The notes under the pieces: model-generated
The model's input: the letters and a program-made list of their open reading frames with translations, nothing else
The model's database searches: none
Told to the model about the DNA's origin: nothing
Position numbers and translations under genes: made by a program
Origin: Blastococcus sp. TF02-09
GTDB lineage: Bacteria; Actinomycetota; Actinomycetes; Mycobacteriales; Geodermatophilaceae
DNA: 64,000 bases
Assembly (NCBI RefSeq): GCF_003319105.1
Contig: NZ_QOHH01000007.1
Location: 1-64,000 of the forward strand
Direction of reading: 5' to 3'
In this document: in pieces, positions 26,388-35,887 of the stretch
Numbering within the stretch: the stretch's first letter is position 1
How the letters are laid out: each line of letters begins with the position of its first letter

Positions 26388-27410
26388 TCACGGCGCCGCG
26401 TCGCGCCGCAGCTGCGCCTCGGTCGGGGCCTGCACGGGCAGGAACGCCACCTCGCGCACCCGCCTCGCCGTGCCGCTGCCCGCGAGGTAGCCCGGACTGC
26501 CGGTCACCGCCGACTCCAGGCGTACGGCGGAGGCGGCGACGTCCATCGCGTCCAGCCGGAGCCGGGCGAGGTCGCCGGGGGTGGTGCCGACCCGGGAGCC
26601 CGCCCGGTCCTCCATCCGGTTCGCGACGTCGTCGCGGCGAGCGGCGAGCTCCTCGTGCTGCGGCCGCAGGACAGCGGTGACGCCGATCAGCCGCCCGGCA
26701 GCCGCGTCGAGCACGGCGTCCGCCAGACCCACGGCCAGGGCCGACTGCAGGAGCAGCATCGTCGGCCGGCACAGCCCCATGAAGTCGGCGAGGTCGTCGC
26801 TGAGCACCTGCCCGCGGCCCACCGCAACGCCCTCGAGCTGCAGGGCACCGGTTCCAGTGCCGTTCAGGCCGAGCAGGTCGCGGCGAGGTGTCACCGTCGC
26901 CCCGGGTGCGGTGCACCGGAACGCGACCACCATCCGGCCCTCGTCCGGAGTGCGCGCCGGGGCCACGACCACGGCGTCGTCGAACAGGTTCGAGGTCCAC
27001 TCGATCGTGCCGGACAACCGCCAGCCGTCGCCGTCGGGCGTCGCGAGGACGGGCAGTTCGCCCCGGCCGGCGAGATCGGAGATCGCCGGCGCGAGCGCGG
27101 ACGCACCGGTCACCTCGGCCGTGCGCAGGACCGGTCCGAGGTCGGCACCCGGATCGTCCGGCGGGGAGTAGCCGAGGTAGTCGATGACCATCCGCTGCGA
27201 CCAGGCCGAGAAGGCCGCGGCCAGCGACGCCGTCGCGAGCTCGCGGACCAGCCGGACCGAGCCGAGCAGCTCGTCCACCGGGTCCGCCCCCGGTGCGCCG
27301 AAGGCACCGAGCTCCCCGAGCCGACGCAGGACCGGCCGGACGTCGGCCCGCCCGGTGTCCAGGTCGACCGCGTCCTGCTCACCGAGGCCCGTCGCGCGCG
27401 CTGCCGTCAT
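26388..27410 (-). CDS. acyl-CoA dehydrogenase-like flavoprotein
   Basis: The 340-residue protein resembles the acyl-CoA dehydrogenase fold: a helical N-terminus (LLGSVRLVRELATASLAAAF), a central beta part with IEWTSNLFDDAVVVAPA (WITN-like segment) and RRDLLGLNGTGTGALQLEGV, and a C-terminal helical bundle. It is slightly short and the catalytic Glu is not obvious, so it may be a diverged member such as those acting on non-standard substrates. It sits between ftsX and smpB, where other actinobacteria have no gene, but is not clearly foreign in composition. Confidence 0.75.
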   Translation of the reverse strand: MTAARATGLGEQDAVDLDTGRADVRPVLRRLGELGAFGAPGADPVDELLGSVRLVRELATASLAAAFSAWSQRMVIDYLGYSPPDDPGADLGPVLRTAEVTGASALAPAISDLAGRGELPVLATPDGDGWRLSGTIEWTSNLFDDAVVVAPARTPDEGRMVVAFRCTAPGATVTPRRDLLGLNGTGTGALQLEGVAVGRGQVLSDDLADFMGLCRPTMLLLQSALAVGLADAVLDAAAGRLIGVTAVLRPQHEELAARRDDVANRMEDRAGSRVGTTPGDLARLRLDAMDVAASAVRLESAVTGSPGYLAGSGTARRVREVAFLPVQAPTEAQLRRDAAP

Positions 27411-27447
27411 GGAGGCGTCCTACCCACCTCCGCGCGAACGGAAAGCG

Positions 27448-28341
27448 CTAGAGGCGCACGTACAGGCGGAGCGTCACGTAGGCGGCGGACGCGGCCAGCG
27501 CGACGCCGACCCCCGTGATGATCGCGCTGTTCAGGATCACCGCACTCCACTCGACCTGCGGGATGATGCCCGCCTTGATCGGCCCGGCCAGCGTCTTGTC
27601 GACGAACAGCACCTTGGCCACCACCAGCCCGCCCGCGGCCAGCAGGCCACCGATGAGACCGGCGAAGGCGGCCTCGAGGATGAAGGGCAGCTGGGTGTAC
27701 CAGCGGGAGGCGCCGACCAGCCGCATGATGCTGGTCTCGTTGCGGCGGTTGAACGCGGCGAGCTGGATCGTGTTGGAGATCAGCAGCAGGGCCGCGAGCG
27801 CCTGGACGACGGCGACGGCGAGCGTCCCGTTGCGGGCGCCGTTGAGCAGGCTGAAGAGCCGGTCGAGGAAGTCGCCCTCGTCCCGGACCCGGTCGACGCC
27901 GTTCTCCCCGTTCGGGAACTGCTCGGCGATGACCGGGTAGCGCTCGGGGTTGACCAGCTCGACGCGGAAGCTCTCCGGGAGCGCGTCGGCCGGCGTGTTC
28001 TCCACCAGCTCGGGCTGCTGGCTGAACTGCTGCTGGAAGCGCTCGTACGCCTCTTCCTTGTTCTCGTAGACGAAGCTCTGCACCTCCGAGGACGAGCTCA
28101 GCTGGGCCTCGATGGCGTCGCGCTGCTCCTGGGTGACGTCGTCGGTCAGGAAGATGGACACCTGCACCTTGTCGTAGAAGATGTCCTTCATCTTCGGGAT
28201 CATCCCGCCGGGTCCGCCGATGAGCAGACCGACGCCCATGAGCCCGAGCGAGATGGCCGTCGTGAGGATCATCGCGACCGTCATGGTGAGGTTGCGACGC
28301 AGCCCGGTGGCCACCTCGGAGAGCACGAAGTTGACGCGCAT
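27448..28341 (-). CDS. ftsX: cell-division ABC permease FtsX
   Basis: The 297-residue membrane protein starts MRVNFVLSEVATGLRRNLTM. One N-terminal segment (MILTTAISLGLMGVGLLIGG) is followed by a large extracellular loop (about residues 50-170) and three C-terminal segments (NGTLAVAVVQALAALLLIS, FILEAAFAGLIGGLLAAGG, AVILNSAIITGVGVALAAS), the FtsX topology. With FtsE it controls peptidoglycan hydrolases at the septum. It follows ftsE by about 48 bases. Confidence 0.95.
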   Translation of the reverse strand: MRVNFVLSEVATGLRRNLTMTVAMILTTAISLGLMGVGLLIGGPGGMIPKMKDIFYDKVQVSIFLTDDVTQEQRDAIEAQLSSSSEVQSFVYENKEEAYERFQQQFSQQPELVENTPADALPESFRVELVNPERYPVIAEQFPNGENGVDRVRDEGDFLDRLFSLLNGARNGTLAVAVVQALAALLLISNTIQLAAFNRRNETSIMRLVGASRWYTQLPFILEAAFAGLIGGLLAAGGLVVAKVLFVDKTLAGPIKAGIIPQVEWSAVILNSAIITGVGVALAASAAYVTLRLYVRL

Positions 28342-28388
28342 GGATTCCCTGTCGTGGAGTTCGGAGAGGCGCGGTCAGCGGGGCGGGG

Positions 28389-29078
28389 TCAGCGGCCCAC
28401 GCCGTAGACGCCGCGCGACTGGTCGCGGGTGAGTGCTCCCCCGTTGAGCTCGATCACGCGGCGCCGCATCGAGTCCACGATGTGGTAGTCGTGCGTCGCC
28501 ATGATCACGGTCGTCCCGGTCCGGTTGATCCGCTCGAGCAGCAGCATGATGCCCTCGCTGGTCTCCGGGTCGAGGTTTCCCGTCGGCTCGTCGGCCAGCA
28601 GCACCAGCGGGCGGTTCACGAACGCGCGGGCGATGGCCACGCGCTGCTGCTCACCGCCGGAGAGCTCGCTGGGCAGCCGGTTGGCCTTGCCCTCCAGACC
28701 GACCATCTCCAGCACCTCGGGGACGACCCGCCGGATGGTGCGGTGCGGCTTGTTGATCACCTCGAGGGCGAACGCCACGTTCTGCGCCACGGTGCGGTTG
28801 CGCAGCAGGCGGAAGTCCTGGAAGACGCACCCGATGGTGCGGCGGAGCTTGGGCACGTGCCACTTGCTCATGGTGTTCAGCGTCTTGCCGTTCACCACGA
28901 TGGTCCCGGAGGTGGGGTCCTCCTCCTTCAGCAGCAGCCGCAGGAAGGTGGACTTGCCCGAACCGGAGGAACCGATGAGGAAGACGAACTCACCCTTGTC
29001 GATCTCCGTGGTCACGTCGTCGAGAGCCGGCCGGCCGCTCGCCGGGTACAGCTTGGTGACGTGTTGCATTTCGATCAC
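28389..29078 (-). CDS. ftsE: cell-division ATP-binding protein FtsE
   Basis: The 229-residue ABC ATPase has Walker [10 protein letters not shown], the Q-loop in [10 protein letters not shown], signature LSGGEQQR and Walker [14 protein letters not shown]. The C-terminal H-loop is [10 protein letters not shown]. It pairs with FtsX. The GTG at 29078 ([12 protein letters not shown]) seems the best start. An in-frame TTG at 29087 and an ATG at 29069 are alternatives. Confidence 0.95.
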   Translation of the reverse strand: MIEMQHVTKLYPASGRPALDDVTTEIDKGEFVFLIGSSGSGKSTFLRLLLKEEDPTSGTIVVNGKTLNTMSKWHVPKLRRTIGCVFQDFRLLRNRTVAQNVAFALEVINKPHRTIRRVVPEVLEMVGLEGKANRLPSELSGGEQQRVAIARAFVNRPLVLLADEPTGNLDPETSEGIMLLLERINRTGTTVIMATHDYHIVDSMRRRVIELNGGALTRDQSRGVYGVGR

Positions 29079-29248
29079 GAGGCGCAACGGTACTAGGAAC
29101 AGGTCCCTCTACCCCGGGTTCGCCACGGAACTCGCGGGACTCGTTCTCGCCGTCCGTGACCGCGCGCCGGAAATGCCCAGGATGCCGGTCACGCACAGTC
29201 GGGATGCGGCCGTCACCGGCCGCCGGAGTGACCTCGCCTACAGGCGGT

Positions 29249-30361
29249 CTAGGCCGCCTCGCCCTCCTGCTGACGGCGCCACCGGATGCCGGCCTCGATG
29301 AAGGCGTCGATCCCGCCGTCCAGCACGTCGCCGGGGTTGCCGCTCTCCTGCTCGGTGCGCAGGTCCTTGACCATCTGGTACGGGTGCAGGACGTAGGAGC
29401 GCATCTGGTTGCCCCAGCTGCTCCCGCCGTCGCCCTTGAGCGCGTCCAGCTCGGCCCGCTGCTCGGCCTGCCGGACGACGAGCAGCCGCGCCTGGAGCAC
29501 GCGCAGGGCCGCGGCCCGGTTCTGGATCTGGCTCTTCTCGTTCTGGCAGGACACCACGATGCCGGTGGGGATGTGGGTCATGCGGACGGCGGAGTCGGTG
29601 GTGTTGACGCTCTGCCCACCGGGCCCGGAGGAGCGGAAGACGTCGACCCGGATCTCGTTCTCGGGGATGTCGACGTGGTCGGTCTGCTCGACGACCGGCA
29701 GCACCTCGACGCCGGCGAACGAGGTCTGCCGCCGTCCCTGGTTGTCGAACGGCGAGATGCGCACCAGCCGGTGGGTGCCCTGCTCGACCGACAGCGTGCC
29801 GTAGGCGTAGGGCACCTTGACGGCGAAGGTCGCCGACTTGATGCCGGCCTCCTCGGCGTAGCTGACGTCGTAGACCTCGGTCGGGTACTTGTGCCGCTCG
29901 GCCCAGCGCAGGTACATGCGCATGAGCATCTCGGCGAAGTCGGCGGCGTCCACGCCACCGGCCTCCGACCGGATGGTCACCAGGGCTTCGCGGGAGTCGT
30001 ACTCGCCGTTGAGCAGCGTGCGGACCTCGAGCTCGTCGATGACCGCCCGGATGCTCTCCAGCTCGCGCTCGGTCTCCTCGAGGGTGGCCTCGTCCCCCTC
30101 GTCGGCGGCCATCTCGTGCATGAGGGCGACGTCGTCCAGGCGGGTGCGCAGTTCCTCGACCCGCCGCAGCGTGCCCTGCAGGAAGGACAGCCGGGAGGTG
30201 AGCGCCTGCGCGGCCTCGACGTCGTTCCACAGATCCGGCGCGGCGGCCTGCTGCTCGAGCTCGGCGATCTCCTGGCGGAGGTCGTCCACGTCCAGGACGG
30301 CCTCGATCGACTCCAGGGTCGTGTTCAGTTCGTCGAGTACGACGGAGAAGTCAGCGGCCAC
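29249..30361 (-). CDS. prfB: peptide chain release factor 2
   Basis: The 370-residue factor has the RF2 stop-codon tripeptide SPF (RISPFDNQG) and the catalytic GGQ ([16 protein letters not shown]). It releases peptides at UGA and UAA. The gene is one continuous frame from the GTG at 30361, with no programmed UGA frameshift as in enterobacteria. It heads the prfB-ftsE-ftsX cluster. Confidence 0.97.
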   Translation of the reverse strand: MAADFSVVLDELNTTLESIEAVLDVDDLRQEIAELEQQAAAPDLWNDVEAAQALTSRLSFLQGTLRRVEELRTRLDDVALMHEMAADEGDEATLEETERELESIRAVIDELEVRTLLNGEYDSREALVTIRSEAGGVDAADFAEMLMRMYLRWAERHKYPTEVYDVSYAEEAGIKSATFAVKVPYAYGTLSVEQGTHRLVRISPFDNQGRRQTSFAGVEVLPVVEQTDHVDIPENEIRVDVFRSSGPGGQSVNTTDSAVRMTHIPTGIVVSCQNEKSQIQNRAAALRVLQARLLVVRQAEQRAELDALKGDGGSSWGNQMRSYVLHPYQMVKDLRTEQESGNPGDVLDGGIDAFIEAGIRWRRQQEGEAA

Positions 30362-30421
30362 GTCTACCCAGGGTAGTGGGCGGCGCGACGGCCGGAGCCA
30401 TCGCTCGCGGAGGCGGCGGTC

Positions 30422-30748
30422 TCACGGCTCCCGGGTCTCCTCGACGATCCAGCGGAGGTAGGCGGGGTTGCCGCCCACCACCGGCAGCGCGAGCACGCAC
30501 GGCACCTCGTAGTCGTGCAGCTCACCGACCCGCGCCACGACGGCGTCGACGAGCGACCGGCGGGTGTGCAGGGCGACCCGCGCCTCCGTCTCCTCCTGCA
30601 CCGCGCCGTCCCACCGGAACACCGAACGGACCGGGGCGACGTGCTGCCCGCAGGCCACGAGCCGCTCCTCGACCAGCGTCCGGGTGAGCGCGGTCAGCCG
30701 CCCCGCGTCCGCGTCGGTGACCACGATCTCGCAGCACTCCTCGTCCAC
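30422..30748 (-). CDS. cutA: divalent-cation tolerance protein CutA
   Basis: The 108-residue protein from the GTG at 30748 (VDEECCEIVVTDADAGRL) shows the CutA pattern: RTLVEERLVACGQHVAPVRS, FRWDGAVQEETEARVALHTR, and LHDYEVPCVLALPVVGGNPA, followed by YLRWI. CutA trimers are linked to copper tolerance and other undefined roles. A longer upstream extension to 30832 is not coding-like. It is divergent from the gene at 30831. Confidence 0.9.
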   Translation of the reverse strand: MDEECCEIVVTDADAGRLTALTRTLVEERLVACGQHVAPVRSVFRWDGAVQEETEARVALHTRRSLVDAVVARVGELHDYEVPCVLALPVVGGNPAYLRWIVEETREP

Positions 30749-30830
30749 GCCCCGATCCTGGCGCACCGACGGGCGGGCGACTTGGCTGCGGCCGGATTGA
30801 GCTCGCCGGGCCCGGGGGTAGGAGGCGCGC

Positions 30831-31067
30831 ATGAGCGACGAGAAGACGATCGAGATCGACGGCGAGACCTACGTGGTGCGCCACGACGGCGAGGGCCTGC
30901 AGGTGGGCCGGCGGGTCGACGGCGACGTGACCTGGCTCGACACCGTCGACGACAGCCTGCTGCCCGAGGCCGCCCGCTCGGCGGTGCAGTCCGGGGACAT
31001 GTCGAACGAGGCGCTGCAGACCGCAGTGCGCGGCGTGCTCGCGGCCGAGGTGCGGCGCGGCGGCTGA
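30831..31067 (+). CDS. small acidic protein (78 aa), function unknown
   Basis: It starts MSDEKTIEIDGETYVVRHDG after TAGGAGG. The N-terminal half is two beta hairpins (YVVRHDG, LQVGRRVDGDVTWLD) and the rest helices. It resembles small actinobacterial proteins of unknown function. Strong codon bias supports it. Divergent from cutA. Confidence 0.65.
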   Translation: MSDEKTIEIDGETYVVRHDGEGLQVGRRVDGDVTWLDTVDDSLLPEAARSAVQSGDMSNEALQTAVRGVLAAEVRRGG

Positions 31068-31148
31068 CCGCTCCGGAGTGAGACGCCGCGGGGCGGCCGC
31101 GGACGCGCGCGGCCGCCGCCGCGCCGGCGGCGGCGGGACGGGCACGGT

Positions 31149-31292
31149 GGGGGAGGGACCGTCGCCGTCGACGACGTCGCCGCGCTGGCCGGTACGTACT
31201 GGGTGTCCGCGGACCCCGAGCGTGCCGGCTACACGCGCTTCCGCACGGTGGACGGCGAGATCACCGCGATGGAGAGCATCTACACGCCCTGA
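31149..31292 (+). other. possible C-terminal fragment of a small gene
   Basis: The frame ending at the TGA 31290-31292 reads VAVDDVAALAGTYWVSADPE, then RAGYTRFRTVDGEITAMESI, with codon bias of a real gene but without a good start. It could be a short real gene or the end of a decayed one. Low confidence. Confidence 0.25.
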
Positions 31293-31313
31293 ACCGTGGC
31301 CGCCCACCTGCCG

Positions 31314-31820
31314 TCAGCGGTGCCGCTCGTACTCGACGAGCACCGGGTGCGGCGGGAAGGAGGTGCACCGCTCCTCCCCCGTGACCGTCCACCCGAGCTT
31401 TTCGTAGAACCGCCGTCCGCGGCCGTTGCCGGCGAAGACCCACAGCCGGACCCGCCGCACCTCGGGCGGGAAGGTGGCCAGCAACGCGTCGTGCAGCCAG
31501 GCGGCCAGCCCGCTCCCCCAGGTCTCCGGCGCCGTGCCGAAGTGCAGCAGCTCGTCCTCCCGGCGGGCGGCGAAGCCCAGGAGCCGCCCCTCGGGTCCGG
31601 TGACCACGGAGGCGGCGACGGACTCGTCGCGCAGCTCCGCGACCCACTGCTCCCGGATGGCGTCGGCGGGGAACGGGTGCGTCTCCTGCGGGAACACCTC
31701 CGCCAGACCCAGGACGGCTCCCCGACGCTGCAGGTCCACCAGCTCGCCCAGATCGGCCGGCTCCATCGGGCGCAGCGACCACGCCGCGTCGTCCGGATGC
31801 CGTCGCACGCCGACCCTCAC
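31314..31820 (-). CDS. GNAT-family N-acetyltransferase
   Basis: The 168-residue protein has the GNAT layout: N-terminal WSLRPMEPADLGELVDLQRR, the acetyl-CoA binding segment (GTAPETWGSGLAAWLHDALL, where the usual R/QxxGxG/A is seen as WGSGLA) and a C-terminal LWVFAGNGRGRRFYEKLGW. The last motif is the N-x-R/G-A-x-x-FYxxxGF type found in GNATs. The substrate is unknown. Starts at a GTG. Confidence 0.88.
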   Translation of the reverse strand: MRVGVRRHPDDAAWSLRPMEPADLGELVDLQRRGAVLGLAEVFPQETHPFPADAIREQWVAELRDESVAASVVTGPEGRLLGFAARREDELLHFGTAPETWGSGLAAWLHDALLATFPPEVRRVRLWVFAGNGRGRRFYEKLGWTVTGEERCTSFPPHPVLVEYERHR

Positions 31821-31845
31821 CTTCTTTGTAGCAGTTCCGGGCGCC

Positions 31846-31869
31846 CCTCATGAGGCCGAGGAATTCCTC
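31846..31869. promoter_or_regulatory. two adjacent palindromes upstream of helR
   Basis: CCTCATGAGG (31846-31855) and GAGGAATTCCTC (31858-31869) are perfect palindromes in the intergenic region before the helR start at 31904. They may be regulator sites or a variant of the rifamycin-associated control element described for such genes. I cannot match the consensus from memory. Confidence 0.35.
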
Positions 31870-31903
31870 CTATGGTCCCTGGCCTCAGATCGGAGCTGAT
31901 GCC

Positions 31904-34045
31904 GTGGAACCGCTGACCGCCCGCACGTTCGCCCTCCCCGACAGCCGGTCCGCCAAGGCCGATCCGGCCCTCATCGCCGCCGACGAGCAGCACTTCGCGG
32001 CGATCGCCGCGAGCCTCGCCTCCGCCGTCGCCGAGCTCTCGGCACGGCTCGACGCCGAGCGCCGCTCCCCCGGTGGCGACGGCGAGGCGGCCCTGAACCG
32101 CGACCTCGAGGTCCACCGGCTCACCTCCCGGTTGCGCACCCTGCGCCGGTTCGGCCTGGACCTCTGCCTGGGGCGGATCGTCGCCGCCGACGACGCCGAG
32201 CCGGTGTACGTGGGCCGGCTGGGCCTCACCGACGACACCGGCCGGCGGCTGCTGGTCGACTGGCGCTCCCCCGCCGCCGGACCGTTCTTCGCCGCGACCC
32301 ACGCCTCCCCGATGGGACTGGTCAGCCGGCGTCGGTACCGCTGGACCCGCGGCCGGATCACCGACTACTGGGACGAGGTGTTCGCACCCGACGGCCTGGA
32401 GGGGCACGCCGCGCTGGACGACCAGTCCGCGTTCATCGCCAGCCTCGGCAGCACCCGATCGCCGCGGATGCGCGACGTGCTGGGCACCATCCAGGCCGAC
32501 CAGGACGCGATCATCCGCGCGGGCTCCCCCGGCGCCCTCGTCGTCGACGGCGGCCCGGGCACGGGGAAGACCGTCGTCGCGCTGCACCGGACCGCCTACC
32601 TGCTCTACGCCGATCCGCGGGTGGGGCACGACCGCGGCGGGGTGCTGTTCGTCGGTCCGCACGAGCCCTACCTGGCCTACGTCTCCGACGTGCTGCCGAG
32701 CCTCGGCGAGGACGGCGTGCGGACGGCGACGCTGCGCGACCTGGTGCCCGAGGGCGCGACGGCGGCGGTCGAGGCGGACCCGGAGGTGGCGCGGCTGAAG
32801 TCGACCGCGCGACTGGGCGGGGCCGTCGAGGCGGCGGTGCGGTTCTACGAGGAGCCGCCGGCCGGCCGCCTGGTGATCGAGACCCCGTGGTCGGAGCTGC
32901 GGCTGACCGCCGACGACTGGGCCGAGGCCTTCGCCGCACCGGACCCCGGCACGCCGCACAACGAGTCACGCGGCCGGGTGTGGGAGGAGCTGCTCGCGAT
33001 CCTGACCGACCAGGCGGCGGACGACGTCTCCCCCGACCAGCTCCGCGCGGTGCTCGACCAAAACCGGGAGCTGCGGACCGCCTTCGACCGGGCGTGGCCT
33101 CTACTGGAGGCGACCGACGTCGTGGGTGACCTGTGGTCGGTGCCGGCCTACCTGCGCCGGTGCGCGCCGTGGTTGTCCGCCGACGAGGTGCGGGCGCTGC
33201 AGCGGCCGGAGGCGTCGGCGTGGACGCTGTCGGACCTGCCCTGGCTGGACGCGGCCCGGCAGCGGCTGGGCGACCCGGGGGCGGAGCGGCGGCAGCGCCA
33301 GCATGACGCCGTCACCGCCCGCGAGCGCGAGCGGATGGCCGGCGTCATCGACGAGCTCGTCCAGGCCGACGACTCCGAGCTGCTGCTGATGACCTCCCTG
33401 CGGCACGGCGACCTGCGCGACGCCCTGGTCGACCAGGCCGCGCTGCCCACGGCGGACCGCGATCCGCTGGCCGGGCCGTTCGCGCACGTGGTGGTGGACG
33501 AGGCGCAGGAGCTGACCGACGCGGAGTGGCAGATGCTGCTGCTCCGCTGCCCGTCGGGGAGCTTCACCATCGTCGGTGACCGGGCGCAGGCGCGACACGG
33601 GTTCGCGGAGTCGTGGGAGGAGCGGCTGGCCCGCGTGGGGGTCAACGCGGTGCGGCTCGCCTCGCTGACCGTCAACTACCGGACGCCGTCGGAGGTCATG
33701 GCCGAGGCCGAGCCGGTGATCCGTGCAGTGCTGCCGGACGCGAACGTGCCGACGTCGATCCGCTCGAGCGGGGTCCCGGTGCTGCACGCGTCGGCGGCCG
33801 AGCGGGACGCCGTGGTGGCCGGATGGCTCGCCGAGCACGCCGAGGGCATCGGCTGCGTGATCGGCGATCCGACCTTCCCCGCGACCGACCGGGTGCGGTC
33901 GCTGACCCCGGTGCTGGCCAAAGGGCTGGAGTTCGACCTCGTGGTCCTGGTGCACCCGGAGTCCTTCGGCACGGGTGTCGAGGGCGCGGTGGACCGCTAC
34001 GTCGCGATGACGCGGGCCACCCAGCGCCTCGCCGTCCTCACCTGA
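31904..34045 (+). CDS. helR: HelR/HelD-like RNA polymerase recycling ATPase
   Basis: The 713-residue UvrD/Rep-like ATPase has Walker A GGPGTGKTVVAL (near residue 208), Walker B HVVVDEAQEL (near 530), the SF1 motif GDRAQARHGF and the late motif YVAMTRATQRLAVL. The N-terminus (MEPLTARTFALPDSRSAKAD, EVHRLTSRLRTLRRFGLDL) agrees with the HelR class, which removes stalled or rifamycin-bound RNA polymerase. It starts at the GTG at 31904, behind CGGAG. The gene symbol is used for the class. Confidence 0.85.
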   Translation: MEPLTARTFALPDSRSAKADPALIAADEQHFAAIAASLASAVAELSARLDAERRSPGGDGEAALNRDLEVHRLTSRLRTLRRFGLDLCLGRIVAADDAEPVYVGRLGLTDDTGRRLLVDWRSPAAGPFFAATHASPMGLVSRRRYRWTRGRITDYWDEVFAPDGLEGHAALDDQSAFIASLGSTRSPRMRDVLGTIQADQDAIIRAGSPGALVVDGGPGTGKTVVALHRTAYLLYADPRVGHDRGGVLFVGPHEPYLAYVSDVLPSLGEDGVRTATLRDLVPEGATAAVEADPEVARLKSTARLGGAVEAAVRFYEEPPAGRLVIETPWSELRLTADDWAEAFAAPDPGTPHNESRGRVWEELLAILTDQAADDVSPDQLRAVLDQNRELRTAFDRAWPLLEATDVVGDLWSVPAYLRRCAPWLSADEVRALQRPEASAWTLSDLPWLDAARQRLGDPGAERRQRQHDAVTARERERMAGVIDELVQADDSELLLMTSLRHGDLRDALVDQAALPTADRDPLAGPFAHVVVDEAQELTDAEWQMLLLRCPSGSFTIVGDRAQARHGFAESWEERLARVGVNAVRLASLTVNYRTPSEVMAEAEPVIRAVLPDANVPTSIRSSGVPVLHASAAERDAVVAGWLAEHAEGIGCVIGDPTFPATDRVRSLTPVLAKGLEFDLVVLVHPESFGTGVEGAVDRYVAMTRATQRLAVLT

Positions 34046-34054
34046 GACCAGCCG

Positions 34055-35674
34055 TCAGGACGCGGGCAGGTTCCGCGCGGGGGCTGAGAAGGGGTCGTTC
34101 GCGGCCGTGTTCTCCCCGACCCGGAACTGGTACATCATGTCGTGGTCCTCGTGGCTGGTGTTGTGGCAGTGGATCATGTACCGGCCCGTGCGGCGGATCG
34201 GCTGCCCCGCCGCGTCGGTGCCGATGGCACCGCCGAAGCGGGCGATGATGCGGATGTTCTCGTTCTCGCCCAGGTAGACGACGTCCTTGGGCCCGCGCTC
34301 GAACGGCTGCGGTGGCCGGCCGTTGCGGTCCAGGACCTTGAAGTCGACCAGGTGCACGTGGATCGGGTGGAACCAGCCGCCGGAGTTGTTCTGGAACTCC
34401 CACAGCTCCACGTCGCCGGGCTTGGGGTCGGCGAGGACGTCCTCGAACCCCGACCGTTCGACGTCGGCCCAGGTCTTCTGGTCGATCGTCCACAGCCCGT
34501 TGCCACGGCGGAACCGGAAGGTGCGCCTGCGGACCGCGTCCGCGGCCGTCAGGTCCATCAGCGGCTTCTCACCGGGGACGGCCGCAGTCGCCGGGGGCAG
34601 GGTGAGCGGGGCTTCCCGGAGGGGAGGGCTGTCGGTGACCTGGAAGGCCATCACCTTGTCGGTGTCGTCATAGTCGATCGCGTTCTCGACCCCGAGGTTG
34701 CGCAGCTCGACCCGCTGCCCGGCGCGTAAGGCGCTGAAGTCCACGACGACCTCGTAGCGCTCCGCCATGCCGGCCTTGAGCGTGGTCACCTCCACGGGGG
34801 CCGGCATCAGGCCACCGTCGGTGGCGACCACCGTCATCGGCGCCTGGGGCGAGAGCTGCAACCGGTAGCCGCGCCCCAGCGAGCCCACCAGGATGCGGAA
34901 CCGGTAGCGGCGTCGCTGCACCGGCAGCACCGGCCACGGGACGCCGTTGACCAGGATCACGTCGCCGTTGATACCGGACTCGCCGTTGTCGTCGAACAGG
35001 AGCTGGCCCCTGCTGGTGAAGGCCGCATCGGTGATCATCAACGGGATGTCGAACTCGCCGCTGGGGAGGGTCCCCTCACCGGGGTTGCGCACGACGTAGA
35101 GGCCGGCCAGACCCATGTAGACGTTCGTCGTCGTCCGCATGACCGCGTGGTCGTGGTACCAGATCGTGCGCTCCTCCTCGATGTTGTCGTACAGGTAGTC
35201 CTTGTACTGGCCGGGCCGGGTGAGGTCGTTGGCGTAGCCGTCGTACTGCGGCCGGGACGGCGCCCCGTGCAGGTGCGTGGAGGTCGCGGGCAGGTAGCCC
35301 AGCGTGGGGTGCTTGTCCGGCAGGTAGTTGGCCTGGCGGACGACGATCGGCACGTTGCGGGTCGCGCGGATGGTCGGCCCGGGGAACTGGCGGTTGTAGC
35401 CCCACATGGTGGTCTTGAAGCCGGGGATGACGTCAGCCTCGAACTGGCGCTGTTCGATGGTGTACAGCAGGCGCTGCACCCCATCGACCGTCACTGCCCC
35501 GCTCGGGAGCAGATCGGTCGGCCGGCGGAACGGGAGGGTGTAGGGCCTCGGCAGGTTCCGCAGTTCCGAGACCCTCTTGGCGCTCAGCGTCCCGGACAGC
35601 GGGAGCGCGAGCGCGGCTGCGCCGAGAGTGCCGATCTTCAGCGCGTCGCGGCGGGTGATCTCTGGTTGGTCCAT
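34055..35674 (-). CDS. TAT-exported multicopper oxidase (CotA/bilirubin-oxidase type)
   Basis: The 539-residue protein starts MDQPEITRRDALKIGTLGAA, a twin-arginine signal. It has all four copper-ligand clusters: HLHGAPS, WYHDHAVM, HPIHVHLVDF and HCHNTSHEDHDMM, the last with the type 1 Cys, His and axial Met. It resembles the CotA/bilirubin oxidase and phenoxazinone-synthase group: it oxidises phenols, bilirubin or metals with O2. It is convergent with helR (10-base gap). Confidence 0.93.
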   Translation of the reverse strand: MDQPEITRRDALKIGTLGAAALALPLSGTLSAKRVSELRNLPRPYTLPFRRPTDLLPSGAVTVDGVQRLLYTIEQRQFEADVIPGFKTTMWGYNRQFPGPTIRATRNVPIVVRQANYLPDKHPTLGYLPATSTHLHGAPSRPQYDGYANDLTRPGQYKDYLYDNIEEERTIWYHDHAVMRTTTNVYMGLAGLYVVRNPGEGTLPSGEFDIPLMITDAAFTSRGQLLFDDNGESGINGDVILVNGVPWPVLPVQRRRYRFRILVGSLGRGYRLQLSPQAPMTVVATDGGLMPAPVEVTTLKAGMAERYEVVVDFSALRAGQRVELRNLGVENAIDYDDTDKVMAFQVTDSPPLREAPLTLPPATAAVPGEKPLMDLTAADAVRRRTFRFRRGNGLWTIDQKTWADVERSGFEDVLADPKPGDVELWEFQNNSGGWFHPIHVHLVDFKVLDRNGRPPQPFERGPKDVVYLGENENIRIIARFGGAIGTDAAGQPIRRTGRYMIHCHNTSHEDHDMMYQFRVGENTAANDPFSAPARNLPAS

Positions 35675-35887
35675 GGGGGTCTTCTTCCGGGTTCTGGCCC
35701 CGTGGGTTGCGCTGTCGTGGGACGAGGGTGGGCCACCTCCACCCGCCGTCGGTACCCCGCTCCTGGGGGTCTTCGGGAACCCGAAAACACGGGGAAACCG
35801 CGGCCGGGCGCCGCGGGCGGGTCCGATGTGCGTGTGACGTCGGCCGGTCCGGGAGCGCGGGGGCGGTCGTCGTGATCGACTGCGCGC

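Noticed and set aside
31078-31407. 109-residue plus-strand frame
   Set aside because: Low-complexity Arg/Pro/Ala composition and overlap with a GNAT gene; not protein-like.
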